Part shown: positions 1-7,071 of the stretch, in pieces
Position numbering within the stretch: position 1 is the first letter of the stretch
Layout: every line of letters begins with the position of its first letter
Assembly: GCA_009693435.1 (NCBI GenBank)
Contig: SHXF01000131.1
Location: 1 to 10,767, forward strand
Length of the DNA stretch: 10,767 nt
Direction of reading: 5' to 3'
DNA from: Betaproteobacteria bacterium
GTDB taxonomy: Bacteria; Pseudomonadota; Gammaproteobacteria; Burkholderiales; SG8-39
Notes under the pieces: model-generated
What the model was told of the DNA's origin: nothing
Database searches by the model: none
The model's input: only the letters and a program-made list of their open reading frames with translations
Program-made: the position numbers and the translations under genes

Positions 1-251
1 TGGCCAAAAAGGTATCACAACTGCCCGGGAAAGGAATGCCGCTCCAGAACCACAGGAATAATCCGGGCGGCAGCGCCGGTCCGCCTCGAAAACCTGCATT
101 GCGCTAAAGCAGATTATTAGGCACGCTGTCGAACAGGCTCATTGCCGGGACACGCGAAGCCTGGCATGTCTCCGGCGTGAAGTGCACTTGCGGAAGGTGG
201 CGGTACGATCGCCGTGAATATTGATTGCATGACCACAAAGTGAGGATCTCC
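1..251. other. Left-edge intergenic region, no supported gene
   Basis: Nothing convincing is encoded here before the first Bug gene. Short plus-strand reading frames run in from the left edge and stop near positions 61, 107 and 120. Any one of them could be the last residues of an upstream gene, but none has a recognisable motif and I cannot choose between them. I found no paired -35/-10 promoter with good spacing. The end of the region carries the ribosome-binding site (GAGG, 242-245) of the first gene. Confidence 0.4.
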
Positions 252-1223
252 ATGTTTCGCTTTCTGCCGCGGATCGTTCTGGTTTGCCTGACGGCCGCCG
301 CGCAATCCGGATTCGCGCAAACCGGCGATTACCCGAATCGCCCGGTCCGGCTGATCGTCGCATTCCCGCCCGGCGCATCGTTCGACATTGTTACGCGCAT
401 CCTTGCAGAAAAAATGACCCCGGCGCTGGGGCAACCCGTCTTGGTCGAAAATCGACCCGGTGCCGCCGGGATGATCGGCATGCAGGCCGTCGCGCGCGCC
501 ACCCCGGACGGATACACGCTGGTAACGTTCAACACCGACCTCGTCGGCATCGTGCCGGCACTGCAGAAAGTCCCTCCTTACGATCCGCAGAAGGATTTCG
601 CCTACGTCGGAACGCTGATGCGCGGCACGGGGTTCATTGTCGCGGTCAATCCGAAACTGCCGATTCACAGCATCAACGACCTGGTGAAATTCGCGAAGTC
701 ATCGCCCAACGCCCTCAATTACGGCAGTTACGGCGTGGGCAGTCTGCCCCACCTGGGATTCGAGGCATTGAAGGCAAGGCTGGGAATCAACATGGTGCAT
801 GTTCCTTACAAGGGAGGCATGCAGAGCTATCAGGCCGCGATGATCAACGAAGTGCAGTTCGTGGCCGGCACCAGCTTCATCGACATGCTCAAGTCAGGGC
901 AGTTGCGCGGGCTCGCGATCGGTGGCCAGAAGCGGTCGCCGCAGCTTCCGGACATCCCCACCTTCCCCGAACTGAACCTCGGCGACGACATGTTCGGCCC
1001 CACCTACCTTGGCCTCGCCGCTCCGGCCGGCACGCCCCAGCCCATACTCAACAGGTTGAGCGCGGAACTGCGAAAAATAAGCCTGCTTCCGGATGTGGTG
1101 GAGCGCCTGGGGAAATTTTCGGAGGCCTCGTTCGCGTCGCCGGACGAGTTGACGGCGATGGTCCGGCGTGACGTCAACTTCTACGAGTCACTGATAAAGT
1201 CGCTCGGCCTCAGCAATCAGTAA
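252..1223 (+). CDS. Bug/TctC-family periplasmic solute-binding protein (copy 1)
   Basis: This is a tripartite tricarboxylate transporter (TTT) type substrate-binding receptor of about 323 residues, the usual family length. It is probably exported to the periplasm to bind a small carboxylated molecule. The N-terminus is a Sec signal peptide (basic MFRFLPR, then a hydrophobic stretch, then a likely cut after FAQ). Family hallmarks follow: YPNRPVRLIV at the mature N-terminus, ENRPGAAG, TPDGYTL, and HVPYKGG in the middle. I chose the ATG at 252 because GAGG lies six bases upstream; an in-frame TTG at 225 would add nine residues ahead of the signal peptide. One oddity is the first ligand loop, which reads PPGASFD where the other standard copies read PPGGxxD, so the second glycine is lost. 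It is followed by another Bug gene, with no TctA/TctB membrane genes nearby. The ligand cannot be deduced from sequence. Confidence 0.93.
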   Translation: MFRFLPRIVLVCLTAAAQSGFAQTGDYPNRPVRLIVAFPPGASFDIVTRILAEKMTPALGQPVLVENRPGAAGMIGMQAVARATPDGYTLVTFNTDLVGIVPALQKVPPYDPQKDFAYVGTLMRGTGFIVAVNPKLPIHSINDLVKFAKSSPNALNYGSYGVGSLPHLGFEALKARLGINMVHVPYKGGMQSYQAAMINEVQFVAGTSFIDMLKSGQLRGLAIGGQKRSPQLPDIPTFPELNLGDDMFGPTYLGLAAPAGTPQPILNRLSAELRKISLLPDVVERLGKFSEASFASPDELTAMVRRDVNFYESLIKSLGLSNQ

Positions 1224-1322
1224 GTGCCCGGGAGCGCACGCGGCGGTCCTTCTGTTTCGAAATCACCCCGCACTGATGCGCACCCAGGAACAAGAGTAAA
1301 TAATTCGCAGCCGAATAAACCC

Positions 1323-1327
1323 GGAGG
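1323..1327 (+). promoter_or_regulatory. Ribosome-binding site of Bug copy 2
   Basis: A consensus GGAGG lies six bases before the ATG at 1334 and fixes that start. The preceding gap of about 110 bases after copy 1 shows no obvious terminator, so the two Bug genes may be co-transcribed. Confidence 0.7.
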
Positions 1328-1333
1328 TTCACG

Positions 1334-2311
1334 ATGAAGATTCACCTGCACCCGGTCGCCGCCGTTTTCTTTGCCGCCCTCGCGCTCTGTGCAGGCGAAG
1401 CCGCCGCGCAGAGTTACCCGGCGAAACCGATCCGCATGATCGCGCCCTTTCCACCCGGCGGCGCGCCCGATCTGTTCGCCCGCCTCATCGGCGACAATCT
1501 CGGCGCGAGCCTCGGCCAGCAGGTGGTCGTCGACAACCGGCCCGGCGCCGGCGGCAATATCGCGTCGGAAGCGGCGGCCAAGTCGCCGCCCGACGGCTAC
1601 ACGCTCTATCTCGCCGCGCACCCGCCGTTCACCCTCAACCCCATCCTGTTTTCACGCGCGCCCTATGACGCAATCCGCGATTTCGCGCCGATCGCGCTGG
1701 CTGGTTCGCAGTGGTTCGTGCTCGCGGTCAACCCCACGGTCGCCGCGCGCACCGTGCAGGAACTGATCGCCCACGTGAAGGCGAACCCCGGCAAGCTGAG
1801 CTATGCCTCGTCCGGAAACGGCACGCCGCAACACCTCGGCATGGAATTTTTCAAGCTCGCCCTGGGCCTGGACATCGTGCACGTGCCCTACAAGGGCGCC
1901 TCGCTGTTCGTGGCCGACCTCCTCAACGGCACAGTGGGCGTGGCGCTGGCCTCGCTGACCGTGGCCGGGCAACACCTCAAGTCGGGCAAACTGGTTCCGC
2001 TGGCGCTCACCTCGCGCCAGCGCTCATCCGAGTTTCCCGGATTGCCGACGATAGCCGAAACGGTCATCCCCAACTACGAAGTCACCGCCTGGTTCGCGGT
2101 CGTCGCCCCGGCGGGCACGCCCAGGGAAATCATCGCGCGGCTGAATGGCGAGATCGCACGCACCATGGCGAAGCCGGACGTGCAGAAACGCCTCGTCGGA
2201 CTCGGCCTGGAAGCGCAGACGAGCACGCCCGAAGAACTGGCCGGAATCATCAAGGCCGAAATCGCCAAATGGGGGCCGATCGTCAGGGATGCCAGGATCA
2301 AGGTCGACTGA
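1334..2311 (+). CDS. Bug/TctC-family periplasmic solute-binding protein (copy 2)
   Basis: A second, clearly diverged receptor of the same family (325 residues). The signal peptide is MKIHLHPVAAVFFAALALC followed by a small-residue cleavage region ending AAAQ, and the mature protein starts SYPAKPIRMI. The first binding loop is canonical (PFPPGGAPDLFAR). It also has DNRPGAGGNI, PPDGYTLYLA, a Pro/Tyr/Lys/Gly-rich HVPYKGA, and the late APAGTPREI motif. The start is well supported by GGAGG. The product should be a soluble periplasmic receptor delivering a carboxylic acid to a TTT permease encoded elsewhere, or acting in signalling, as is known for orphan Bug proteins. The sequence does not identify the ligand. 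The gene ends directly at a short hairpin and converges on the cupin operon. Confidence 0.94.
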   Translation: MKIHLHPVAAVFFAALALCAGEAAAQSYPAKPIRMIAPFPPGGAPDLFARLIGDNLGASLGQQVVVDNRPGAGGNIASEAAAKSPPDGYTLYLAAHPPFTLNPILFSRAPYDAIRDFAPIALAGSQWFVLAVNPTVAARTVQELIAHVKANPGKLSYASSGNGTPQHLGMEFFKLALGLDIVHVPYKGASLFVADLLNGTVGVALASLTVAGQHLKSGKLVPLALTSRQRSSEFPGLPTIAETVIPNYEVTAWFAVVAPAGTPREIIARLNGEIARTMAKPDVQKRLVGLGLEAQTSTPEELAGIIKAEIAKWGPIVRDARIKVD

Positions 2312-2312
2312 C

Positions 2313-2331
2313 GCGCAAAGGGTCTTTGCGC
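2313..2331 (+). terminator. Perfect 8-bp hairpin after Bug copy 2
   Basis: GCGCAAAG (2313-2320) and CTTTGCGC (2324-2331) form a perfect stem with a three-base GGT loop, starting two bases after the stop codon. There is no T-run after it, so it is not a textbook intrinsic terminator. A second small hairpin (GCGGC-CTTC-GCCGC, 2342-2355) follows. Their location in the gap between converging genes suggests a role in transcription end formation or mRNA 3'-end protection. Confidence 0.4.
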
Positions 2332-2402
2332 AGCGGGCGTAGCGGCCTTCGCCGCGGCTTGTCGAGTGCGATCCCGTGAGTCCGCAGGAGTCTGTATTCG
2401 TC

Positions 2403-2819
2403 CTACGCGGGGGTGGTTACATACTCCGCCGGCGACACGATCTCGAGAAATTCCAGATCGTCGGAGAAATCAAGCACCTCGTGCTTCCCGCCCGGCGGCT
2501 GGAGAATCGAGTCTCCCGCCTTCAGACGGAAGACGCCTTCGCCCTCGCAGCGTACCGTCGTCGATCCTCTCAGGAAATAAATCATCTGAAAATTCAGCGC
2601 ATGGGAGTGCATGCCGGTACTGAGATCGGTCATCCCTCGCTTGGCCCGTATGACCTGCGCGCTGAACTGGCCGCCGGTGGAAGCCTTGAAATCGAGATCG
2701 CGGTATTCGAAAAAGTCCCTGATCCCGTCGCCTGCGAATACGTCAGGGCCGCCGTAGCTGATGGTCAGCCGCTGGCCGTTGGTCACGCGCTCGGATACGT
2801 AGCTCTTTTTTTCCGTCAT
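2403..2819 (-). CDS. Small cupin-domain protein
   Basis: A 138-residue single-domain cupin, last gene of the oxygenase operon. Cupin motif 1 is seen as H71-x-H73-x4-Q78 followed by a glycine at 85. Motif 2 is AGDSILQPPGGKH, ending at H113. The two motif-1 histidines and H113 would bind a divalent metal; the usual glutamate position is occupied by Gln78. The first 60 residues (DFFEYRDLDFKASTGG, then VIRAKRG) match a widespread small cupin type that I recognise by pattern but whose function is unassigned. The start is secure: AGGAG lies six bases before the ATG at 2819. The 27-base gap to the SDR stop supports co-transcription. Possible roles are a small-molecule dioxygenase, isomerase or ligand-binding accessory protein of the pathway. 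No catalytic activity can be claimed from the sequence. Confidence 0.9.
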   Translation of the reverse strand: MTEKKSYVSERVTNGQRLTISYGGPDVFAGDGIRDFFEYRDLDFKASTGGQFSAQVIRAKRGMTDLSTGMHSHALNFQMIYFLRGSTTVRCEGEGVFRLKAGDSILQPPGGKHEVLDFSDDLEFLEIVSPAEYVTTPA

Positions 2820-2846
2820 GGTTCTCTCCTCTGCAAGTAGGGGTCT

Positions 2847-3701
2847 CTAAAGTATGTTCAACCCGGCCGGGAAGGTCCTGTTGCCGCCCAGATCCGGCCA
2901 GCCGATCGGATTGCCCGAGGCGGCGCTCGCCTGCTCCCAGGACAGGGACGCATCCCATTTTGTCGCGATGAAACGCCGCCCGCTGACGCCTTCGGCCTGA
3001 TCGGACAACATCCATGTCAGCGGCGGAACCATGATTTCCGGTTGAATGAATGCCGAGCGGTCGATGCCGCTGACATCGGGCATGGCGGGCGTGTTGACCG
3101 GCCCGCCGGGCACCAGCACATTGGCGGTAACGCCCGTCCCGACCAAATCGTGGGCCAGGGTCGCCATGCTCGCCTCCACGGCGGCTTTCGACCCGCCGTA
3201 TCCGACATTGCCGCCGCGTATCATCGTGTCCATGCTGGTGGTGACACTGACGATGCGGCCCGCGCGCTGTTTCATCATGGGCCCGAGCACGGCGCGTGTC
3301 ATGAGGAAAAAGCCGGTTGCGTTGACATCGATGAAGCGCTGCCAGTGCGCCGCGCTCAGTTCCCAGAACATGATGGGCTTCTGCAGAAAATCATTTCGAA
3401 CAATGTGCCGGCCGACGCCGGCGTTGTTGACGAGTGCGTCTATCCTGCCAAACGCGCTCAGGGTGCGCTCGATGATCTGAAGGCTGTCCTGTTCACGGGT
3501 GATGTCCGCGCAGATCTCTACGCATGCGCCGCCCGCCGCATTGCGGACTTCTTCCGCCGTCGATTTCAGCGTATCGGGAGAGCGGTCCACCAGTGCAACG
3601 CGTGCGCCCGCGCCCGCCAGGCCCAGGGCCATCGAGCGGCCGATGCCGCGAGCCGCCCCGGTGACGATAACGACTTTTCCCGCCAAACTCGAAGTGCCCA
3701 C
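2847..3701 (-). CDS. Short-chain dehydrogenase/reductase (SDR), probably NAD-dependent
   Basis: A classical SDR of 284 residues that oxidises or reduces an alcohol/carbonyl. Visible motifs, numbered from the GTG at 3701, are the Rossmann TGAARGIG at 14-21, NNAG at 92-95 and the catalytic YxxxK as Tyr168/Lys172, with Ser156 (or Thr155) in the serine position. An aspartate (Asp39) at the end of the second beta strand (ALVD) favours NAD(H) over NADP(H). A C-terminal extension after the core (WDASLSWEQASAASG and beyond) makes it longer than the usual 250 residues. I prefer GTG 3701 because AAGGA lies five bases upstream. A TTG at 3734, abutting the oxygenase stop, would add eleven residues that do not look like SDR sequence. 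Placed directly after the Rieske oxygenase, it may dehydrogenate a dihydrodiol or alcohol product; this is inference. Confidence 0.92.
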   Translation of the reverse strand: MGTSSLAGKVVIVTGAARGIGRSMALGLAGAGARVALVDRSPDTLKSTAEEVRNAAGGACVEICADITREQDSLQIIERTLSAFGRIDALVNNAGVGRHIVRNDFLQKPIMFWELSAAHWQRFIDVNATGFFLMTRAVLGPMMKQRAGRIVSVTTSMDTMIRGGNVGYGGSKAAVEASMATLAHDLVGTGVTANVLVPGGPVNTPAMPDVSGIDRSAFIQPEIMVPPLTWMLSDQAEGVSGRRFIATKWDASLSWEQASAASGNPIGWPDLGGNRTFPAGLNIL

Positions 3702-3734
3702 TGTTGTCCTTTGAAGTCTGTGGCTCGTATGCAA

Positions 3735-4946
3735 TCAAGCCGGATGTTTTTCGGAACGGCGTTCGAAGTAGTTCCCGGCTTCGGTCCGCACCAGTTCTTT
3801 TGCTGGATCGAAGATGAGGCCGGCCGGATCCTTCCCGGCTTCCACCGCTTCGATTTGTTTCAGGATCAGCCTGCGCATCATCGCCACCCCGCGGTCGCTT
3901 TGGCGCAGGTTCTCCTCGGATTGCAGTTGTATCGGCCCTTGACTGACTTGCGCCTCGTAGTCCCCCGGCATGACCTGGTGCTCGTCTTCGGTCAATTCCC
4001 CCCACAGCCTGCCGTCGTAGCGCGGTCGCAGGCGCAGCAGTTTTCCAAGTTCCCGCACGCGCGTGACCATGAAAGTCCGGAGGTTCGTATCGTCTACGGG
4101 AAGCAGGAAATGAAGAATCCGGGTCGGTCCCGGTTCGGCCGACACGATGGCAACCACCCGCACCGCCGGCGGAAGTACCTGGGTAATGCGCCGGTAGGTG
4201 CGACCATCTGCAAGCTCGCGTATCGCGGTATAGCGCATGCCCGTCGCATCTTCGTCCCAGCTTACCTGCGCTATGCCGCTCAATTCGGAGGTGAAGTGCG
4301 GAACCGGGGTCGCGAAATCGACATGCAGCACCTGGAAGTGATGCGGGTCCATGGTGTTTTCGTAATGCTGCAGCCAATTGCAGGGCACGCTGTACAGCGT
4401 GCTTCCCGAGCCTGGCGCCTGGTCGTCCACCTCCAGCATCTCGCCTTCCTCCAGGTTTTCGAGATGCTCGTATCGCGGCAATATCGGCATCCTGTCCGGC
4501 GGTCCCATGTAGGCGAAGATCATCCCGTAGCGTTCCTGCACCGGGTACCAGGGTTGCTGGATATTGTCCTTGAGCAATCCGCCTTCAGGCTCGCAGGGCT
4601 GATCGATGCATCGCCCGGTCTCGGTGAATAGCCAGCCGTGATAACAGCAGCGGATGCCGCGTTCCTCGATCCGTCCGTAAAACAGGCTGGAGCCGCGATG
4701 GGCGCAATGCGGGTAGAGCAACCCCGGGCGGCCGGACTTGTCCCGATACAGGATCAGGTCCTCGCCGAGCGCGCGGACCTTCCTGGGCCGTGCGCTCGCG
4801 TCTCTCGAATCCGCGAGGGGAATCCAGAATCGACGGAACAACTCGCCCGCCGGCGTCCCCGGCCCGACCTCGGTCAGTCTCGCGTTGTGTTTTCCCGGGA
4901 CGCGGCCGTAGGCGGACCTGCGCGTGCGGGCAGCATCGTCTTGCAT
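3735..4946 (-). CDS. Rieske non-heme iron oxygenase, alpha subunit (phthalate/LigX-like group)
   Basis: Catalytic subunit of an aromatic-ring oxygenase or O-demethylase, 403 residues from the ATG at 4946. The N-terminal Rieske [2Fe-2S] site is C81-x-H83 ... C100-x2-H103 (CAHRGSSLFYGR, then CCYHGW). The mononuclear iron site is D200-x2-H203-x4-H208 (ENTMDPHHFQVLH), where Asp200 is the bridging residue for electron transfer. The carboxylate ligand should be one of the acidic residues just before VSQGPIQ near the C-terminus. The general pattern (FRRFWIPLA, PRKVRALGEDL, IDQPCEPEGG) matches the phthalate 4,5-dioxygenase / 5,5'-dehydrodivanillate O-demethylase (LigX) group, which acts on aromatic acids. 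Possible starts are GTG 4988, ATG 4958 and ATG 4946; only the last has a well-placed GGAG (six-base spacing). The partner reductase is not in the window. The substrate is unknown. Confidence 0.93.
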   Translation of the reverse strand: MQDDAARTRRSAYGRVPGKHNARLTEVGPGTPAGELFRRFWIPLADSRDASARPRKVRALGEDLILYRDKSGRPGLLYPHCAHRGSSLFYGRIEERGIRCCYHGWLFTETGRCIDQPCEPEGGLLKDNIQQPWYPVQERYGMIFAYMGPPDRMPILPRYEHLENLEEGEMLEVDDQAPGSGSTLYSVPCNWLQHYENTMDPHHFQVLHVDFATPVPHFTSELSGIAQVSWDEDATGMRYTAIRELADGRTYRRITQVLPPAVRVVAIVSAEPGPTRILHFLLPVDDTNLRTFMVTRVRELGKLLRLRPRYDGRLWGELTEDEHQVMPGDYEAQVSQGPIQLQSEENLRQSDRGVAMMRRLILKQIEAVEAGKDPAGLIFDPAKELVRTEAGNYFERRSEKHPA

Positions 4947-4989
4947 GTTTTGCTCCATCGGATTGGCCAGGCGCGGCGCCTCGCGCACG

Positions 4990-5967
4990 CTAGTCGAATT
5001 TCACGCCGTTCGCCCTCAGCGCGCGAATGGCTTTGGAGGCGGTATCGATGCCCGCCGCCAGGATGGCCGAAAACTCTTCCGGCGAATTGCCCAGCACGTC
5101 ACCTGCCTCATCGAGTTTTGAGCGGACTTCCGGGGAGTGGATCGCCTTCACGGCCGCCGCATTGAGCCGCATCAGCACCGGGCGCGGCAGACCCGCCGGT
5201 CCCAGCACCCCGACAAAGGTGGGAATCGCGCGAAATCCCGGCACGACTTCACTGAGGTCCGGAATGTTCGGAAAATTGGCGGGCCGCTTGCCCAGGTTCA
5301 TGGCGATGGGCCGGGCTTTTCCGGAGGACACGAGCGGGCTGATGGACTGCGTGGAAATCCAGCCGATGTCGATTTCCTGCGCCAGCAGCGCCTGGACCAT
5401 GGGACCAAATCCCTTGTAGGCAATGTGCACCATGTCGATTCCGGTGATCAGCTTCAGATTCTCCCCGTCGATATGCCCCAGCGAGCCGACACCGGTGCTG
5501 GCATAGGACAGTTTCCCCGGATTGCGTTTGGCGAATTCGATGAGTTCGGCGACCGACGTGACCGGAAGCGAAGTCTTGACCACCAAGGTGAATGCGGTGC
5601 CGAAAACCATGGTGATAGGGGTGAAGTCCCTGATCGGATCGAAGGGCGGCTTGCTTGCGAGCAGCGGCCCGGCGATCAGATTGCTGCCCACGGCGGCGAG
5701 CAGCGTGTAGCCGTCCGGCGCCGAGCGCGCAACGTGTTCCGCGCCTATGGTGCCGTTGGCGCCCGGGCGGTTCTCGACCACGACCGGCTGGCCCAGTTCA
5801 TCCGACATCGCCTTTTGCATCATGCGGATGGACAGGTCTACGCCGCCGGGCGCATAGGGCACGACGATGCGTATCGGTTTGGACGGAAATGCCTGGGACC
5901 AGGCCGCAAGCGGCGTCGCAGACAGCGCGAGGACGACAATGCGCGCAGCAATCGAAATGGCTTTCAC
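4990..5967 (-). CDS. Bug/TctC-family periplasmic solute-binding protein (copy 3)
   Basis: A third Bug/TctC receptor (325 residues from the GTG at 5967), directly upstream of the oxygenase with a 43-base gap to its chosen start, so probably the receptor dedicated to that operon. The signal peptide is MKAISIAARIVVLALSATP with cleavage near WSQA, then FPSKPIRIVV. ENRPGANGTIG, APDGYTLLA and the HIAYKGFG motif are present. The first ligand loop is one residue short: YAPGGVDLSIR where the family reads PPGGxxDxxAR, so the pocket may differ. The start is uncertain. A TTG at 5997 adds ten non-signal residues. A nearby ATG at 5981 has a better ribosome-binding site (GGGG) but is out of frame and stops after five codons at a TGA that overlaps the GTG. 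The ligand is unknown; an aromatic acid is a guess from context. Confidence 0.92.
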   Translation of the reverse strand: MKAISIAARIVVLALSATPLAAWSQAFPSKPIRIVVPYAPGGVDLSIRMMQKAMSDELGQPVVVENRPGANGTIGAEHVARSAPDGYTLLAAVGSNLIAGPLLASKPPFDPIRDFTPITMVFGTAFTLVVKTSLPVTSVAELIEFAKRNPGKLSYASTGVGSLGHIDGENLKLITGIDMVHIAYKGFGPMVQALLAQEIDIGWISTQSISPLVSSGKARPIAMNLGKRPANFPNIPDLSEVVPGFRAIPTFVGVLGPAGLPRPVLMRLNAAAVKAIHSPEVRSKLDEAGDVLGNSPEEFSAILAAGIDTASKAIRALRANGVKFD

Positions 5968-6038
5968 GAAGTGGCTTTCATCGAGTTCCCCTGGCAATGC
6001 CTATGATGGTTCCGGATGAACTTTACTTCAAAACATCG

Positions 6039-6068
6039 CCGCGCACCGTCCGGGTCCGGTTTGCGCGG
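6039..6068 (-). terminator. Candidate terminator hairpin after Bug copy 4
   Basis: CCGCGCA (6039-6045) and TGCGCGG (6062-6068) form a seven-base GC-rich stem, extended inside by CCG/CGG. On the minus strand it lies 17 bases past the stop codon of Bug copy 4 and is followed by CGATGTTTT, a short T-rich stretch. It may separate the hydrolase/Bug unit from the downstream oxygenase operon. The T-run is short, so termination may be partial. Confidence 0.4.
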
Positions 6069-6085
6069 ACTGCTGCTGCAGGCGT

Positions 6086-7045
6086 CTAGTCCGCCTGCAA
6101 TTTGAACCGCTTGATGGCATCGGCATTGAACGCCGATTCGGCGCGCATGATCGCGACGAAGCGCTCGGCGGGCAGCGCGGCCACGTCCATCCCCGCCTGT
6201 GCCAGCGTGGTTCGCACCGATTCCATGCCCAGCGTCTTGCGGATTTCACTTTCAAGTTTTATCGCAACGTCGCGCGGGATTTTCGCGGGCGCGGAGAACG
6301 CGAACCAGGACGGGGCCGAAACGGCGCCCGCCCCCAGCGCCTCGCGCATTGTCGGCACATCGGGCAATTGCGGCGAGCGCTCGTCCTGCATCACCGCGAG
6401 CGCCCGCAACTTGCCGGCGCGCAGATGCGCCAGCAGCGGCGGCAGGTTGATGATGGCCATGCCGATCTGTCCACCCAGCACGTCCTGCGTTGCCGGACCG
6501 CCGCCCTTGTAGGGCACGTGGCTGAACTGCGTTCCCGCATTCGCATTCACGATCTCCATCGCGATGTGCATCGGCGTGCCGCGCCCCGGAGAGCCGTAGG
6601 GAACGGGCGTTTTTTTCGCCTGCTCGAACAATTCCTTCATGCTTTTCGCGTTGCTGGAAGCCGGCACCACCACCACCGCGGGCGCGTAGGTGGCAAGCAC
6701 CAGCGGCGCCAGATCCCGCAGCGGATCGTAAGTCAGCTTCGTCAGGATGTGCGGCATCAGCGTGAGTTCGGGATTGCCGCCCGCGAGCAGCGTGTAGCCG
6801 TCCGCGGACGCGGCGGCGACTTGAGCCGCGCCTATCGTTCCCGCGGCGCCGGGACGGTTGTCGACCACGAACTGCTGCCCCAGTTGCTCACTCAGGCTGC
6901 GCGCCACCACGCGAGCGAGCACGTCGGCCCCGCCGCCCGGCGGATAGGGCACGACCATTCTCACCGGCTTCACCGGGTACTGCGCGAGCGCATGGCCCGC
7001 GGCGAGAACAGCGAACGTCACGGCTGCGATCAGACTGCGTTTCAT
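6086..7045 (-). CDS. Bug/TctC-family periplasmic solute-binding protein (copy 4)
   Basis: A fourth receptor of the TTT family, 319 residues. The signal peptide is MKRSLIAAVTFAVLAAGHA with cleavage after ALA, then QYPVKPVRMVV. The first loop is canonical (PYPPGGGADVLAR). DNRPGAAGTIG, SADGYTLLAGG, HVPYKGGGPAT and a late SAPAKIPRDV follow, as in the family. I chose the ATG at 7045 because AAGGGA sits six bases before it; ATG 7051 and TTG 7063 would overlap that ribosome-binding site. The gene starts only 26 bases after the hydrolase stop codon, so the two are almost certainly one transcript, and this receptor may capture the substrate or product of that hydrolase. A hairpin after the stop may end the unit. 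Confidence 0.93.
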   Translation of the reverse strand: MKRSLIAAVTFAVLAAGHALAQYPVKPVRMVVPYPPGGGADVLARVVARSLSEQLGQQFVVDNRPGAAGTIGAAQVAAASADGYTLLAGGNPELTLMPHILTKLTYDPLRDLAPLVLATYAPAVVVVPASSNAKSMKELFEQAKKTPVPYGSPGRGTPMHIAMEIVNANAGTQFSHVPYKGGGPATQDVLGGQIGMAIINLPPLLAHLRAGKLRALAVMQDERSPQLPDVPTMREALGAGAVSAPSWFAFSAPAKIPRDVAIKLESEIRKTLGMESVRTTLAQAGMDVAALPAERFVAIMRAESAFNADAIKRFKLQAD

Positions 7046-7071
7046 CTGCATTCCCTTGGTCAACTTGCATG

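Noticed and set aside
284..1171. 295-codon plus-strand frame overlapping Bug copy 1
   Set aside because: An arginine-rich shifted-frame shadow of the receptor gene, with no ribosome-binding site or motifs.
3042..4631. 529-codon open frame on the plus strand
   Set aside because: It lies antisense to the Rieske oxygenase and SDR, both of which have complete motifs. It is rich in His/Arg/Ala/Gly without any recognisable domain, as expected for antisense frames in GC-rich coding DNA.
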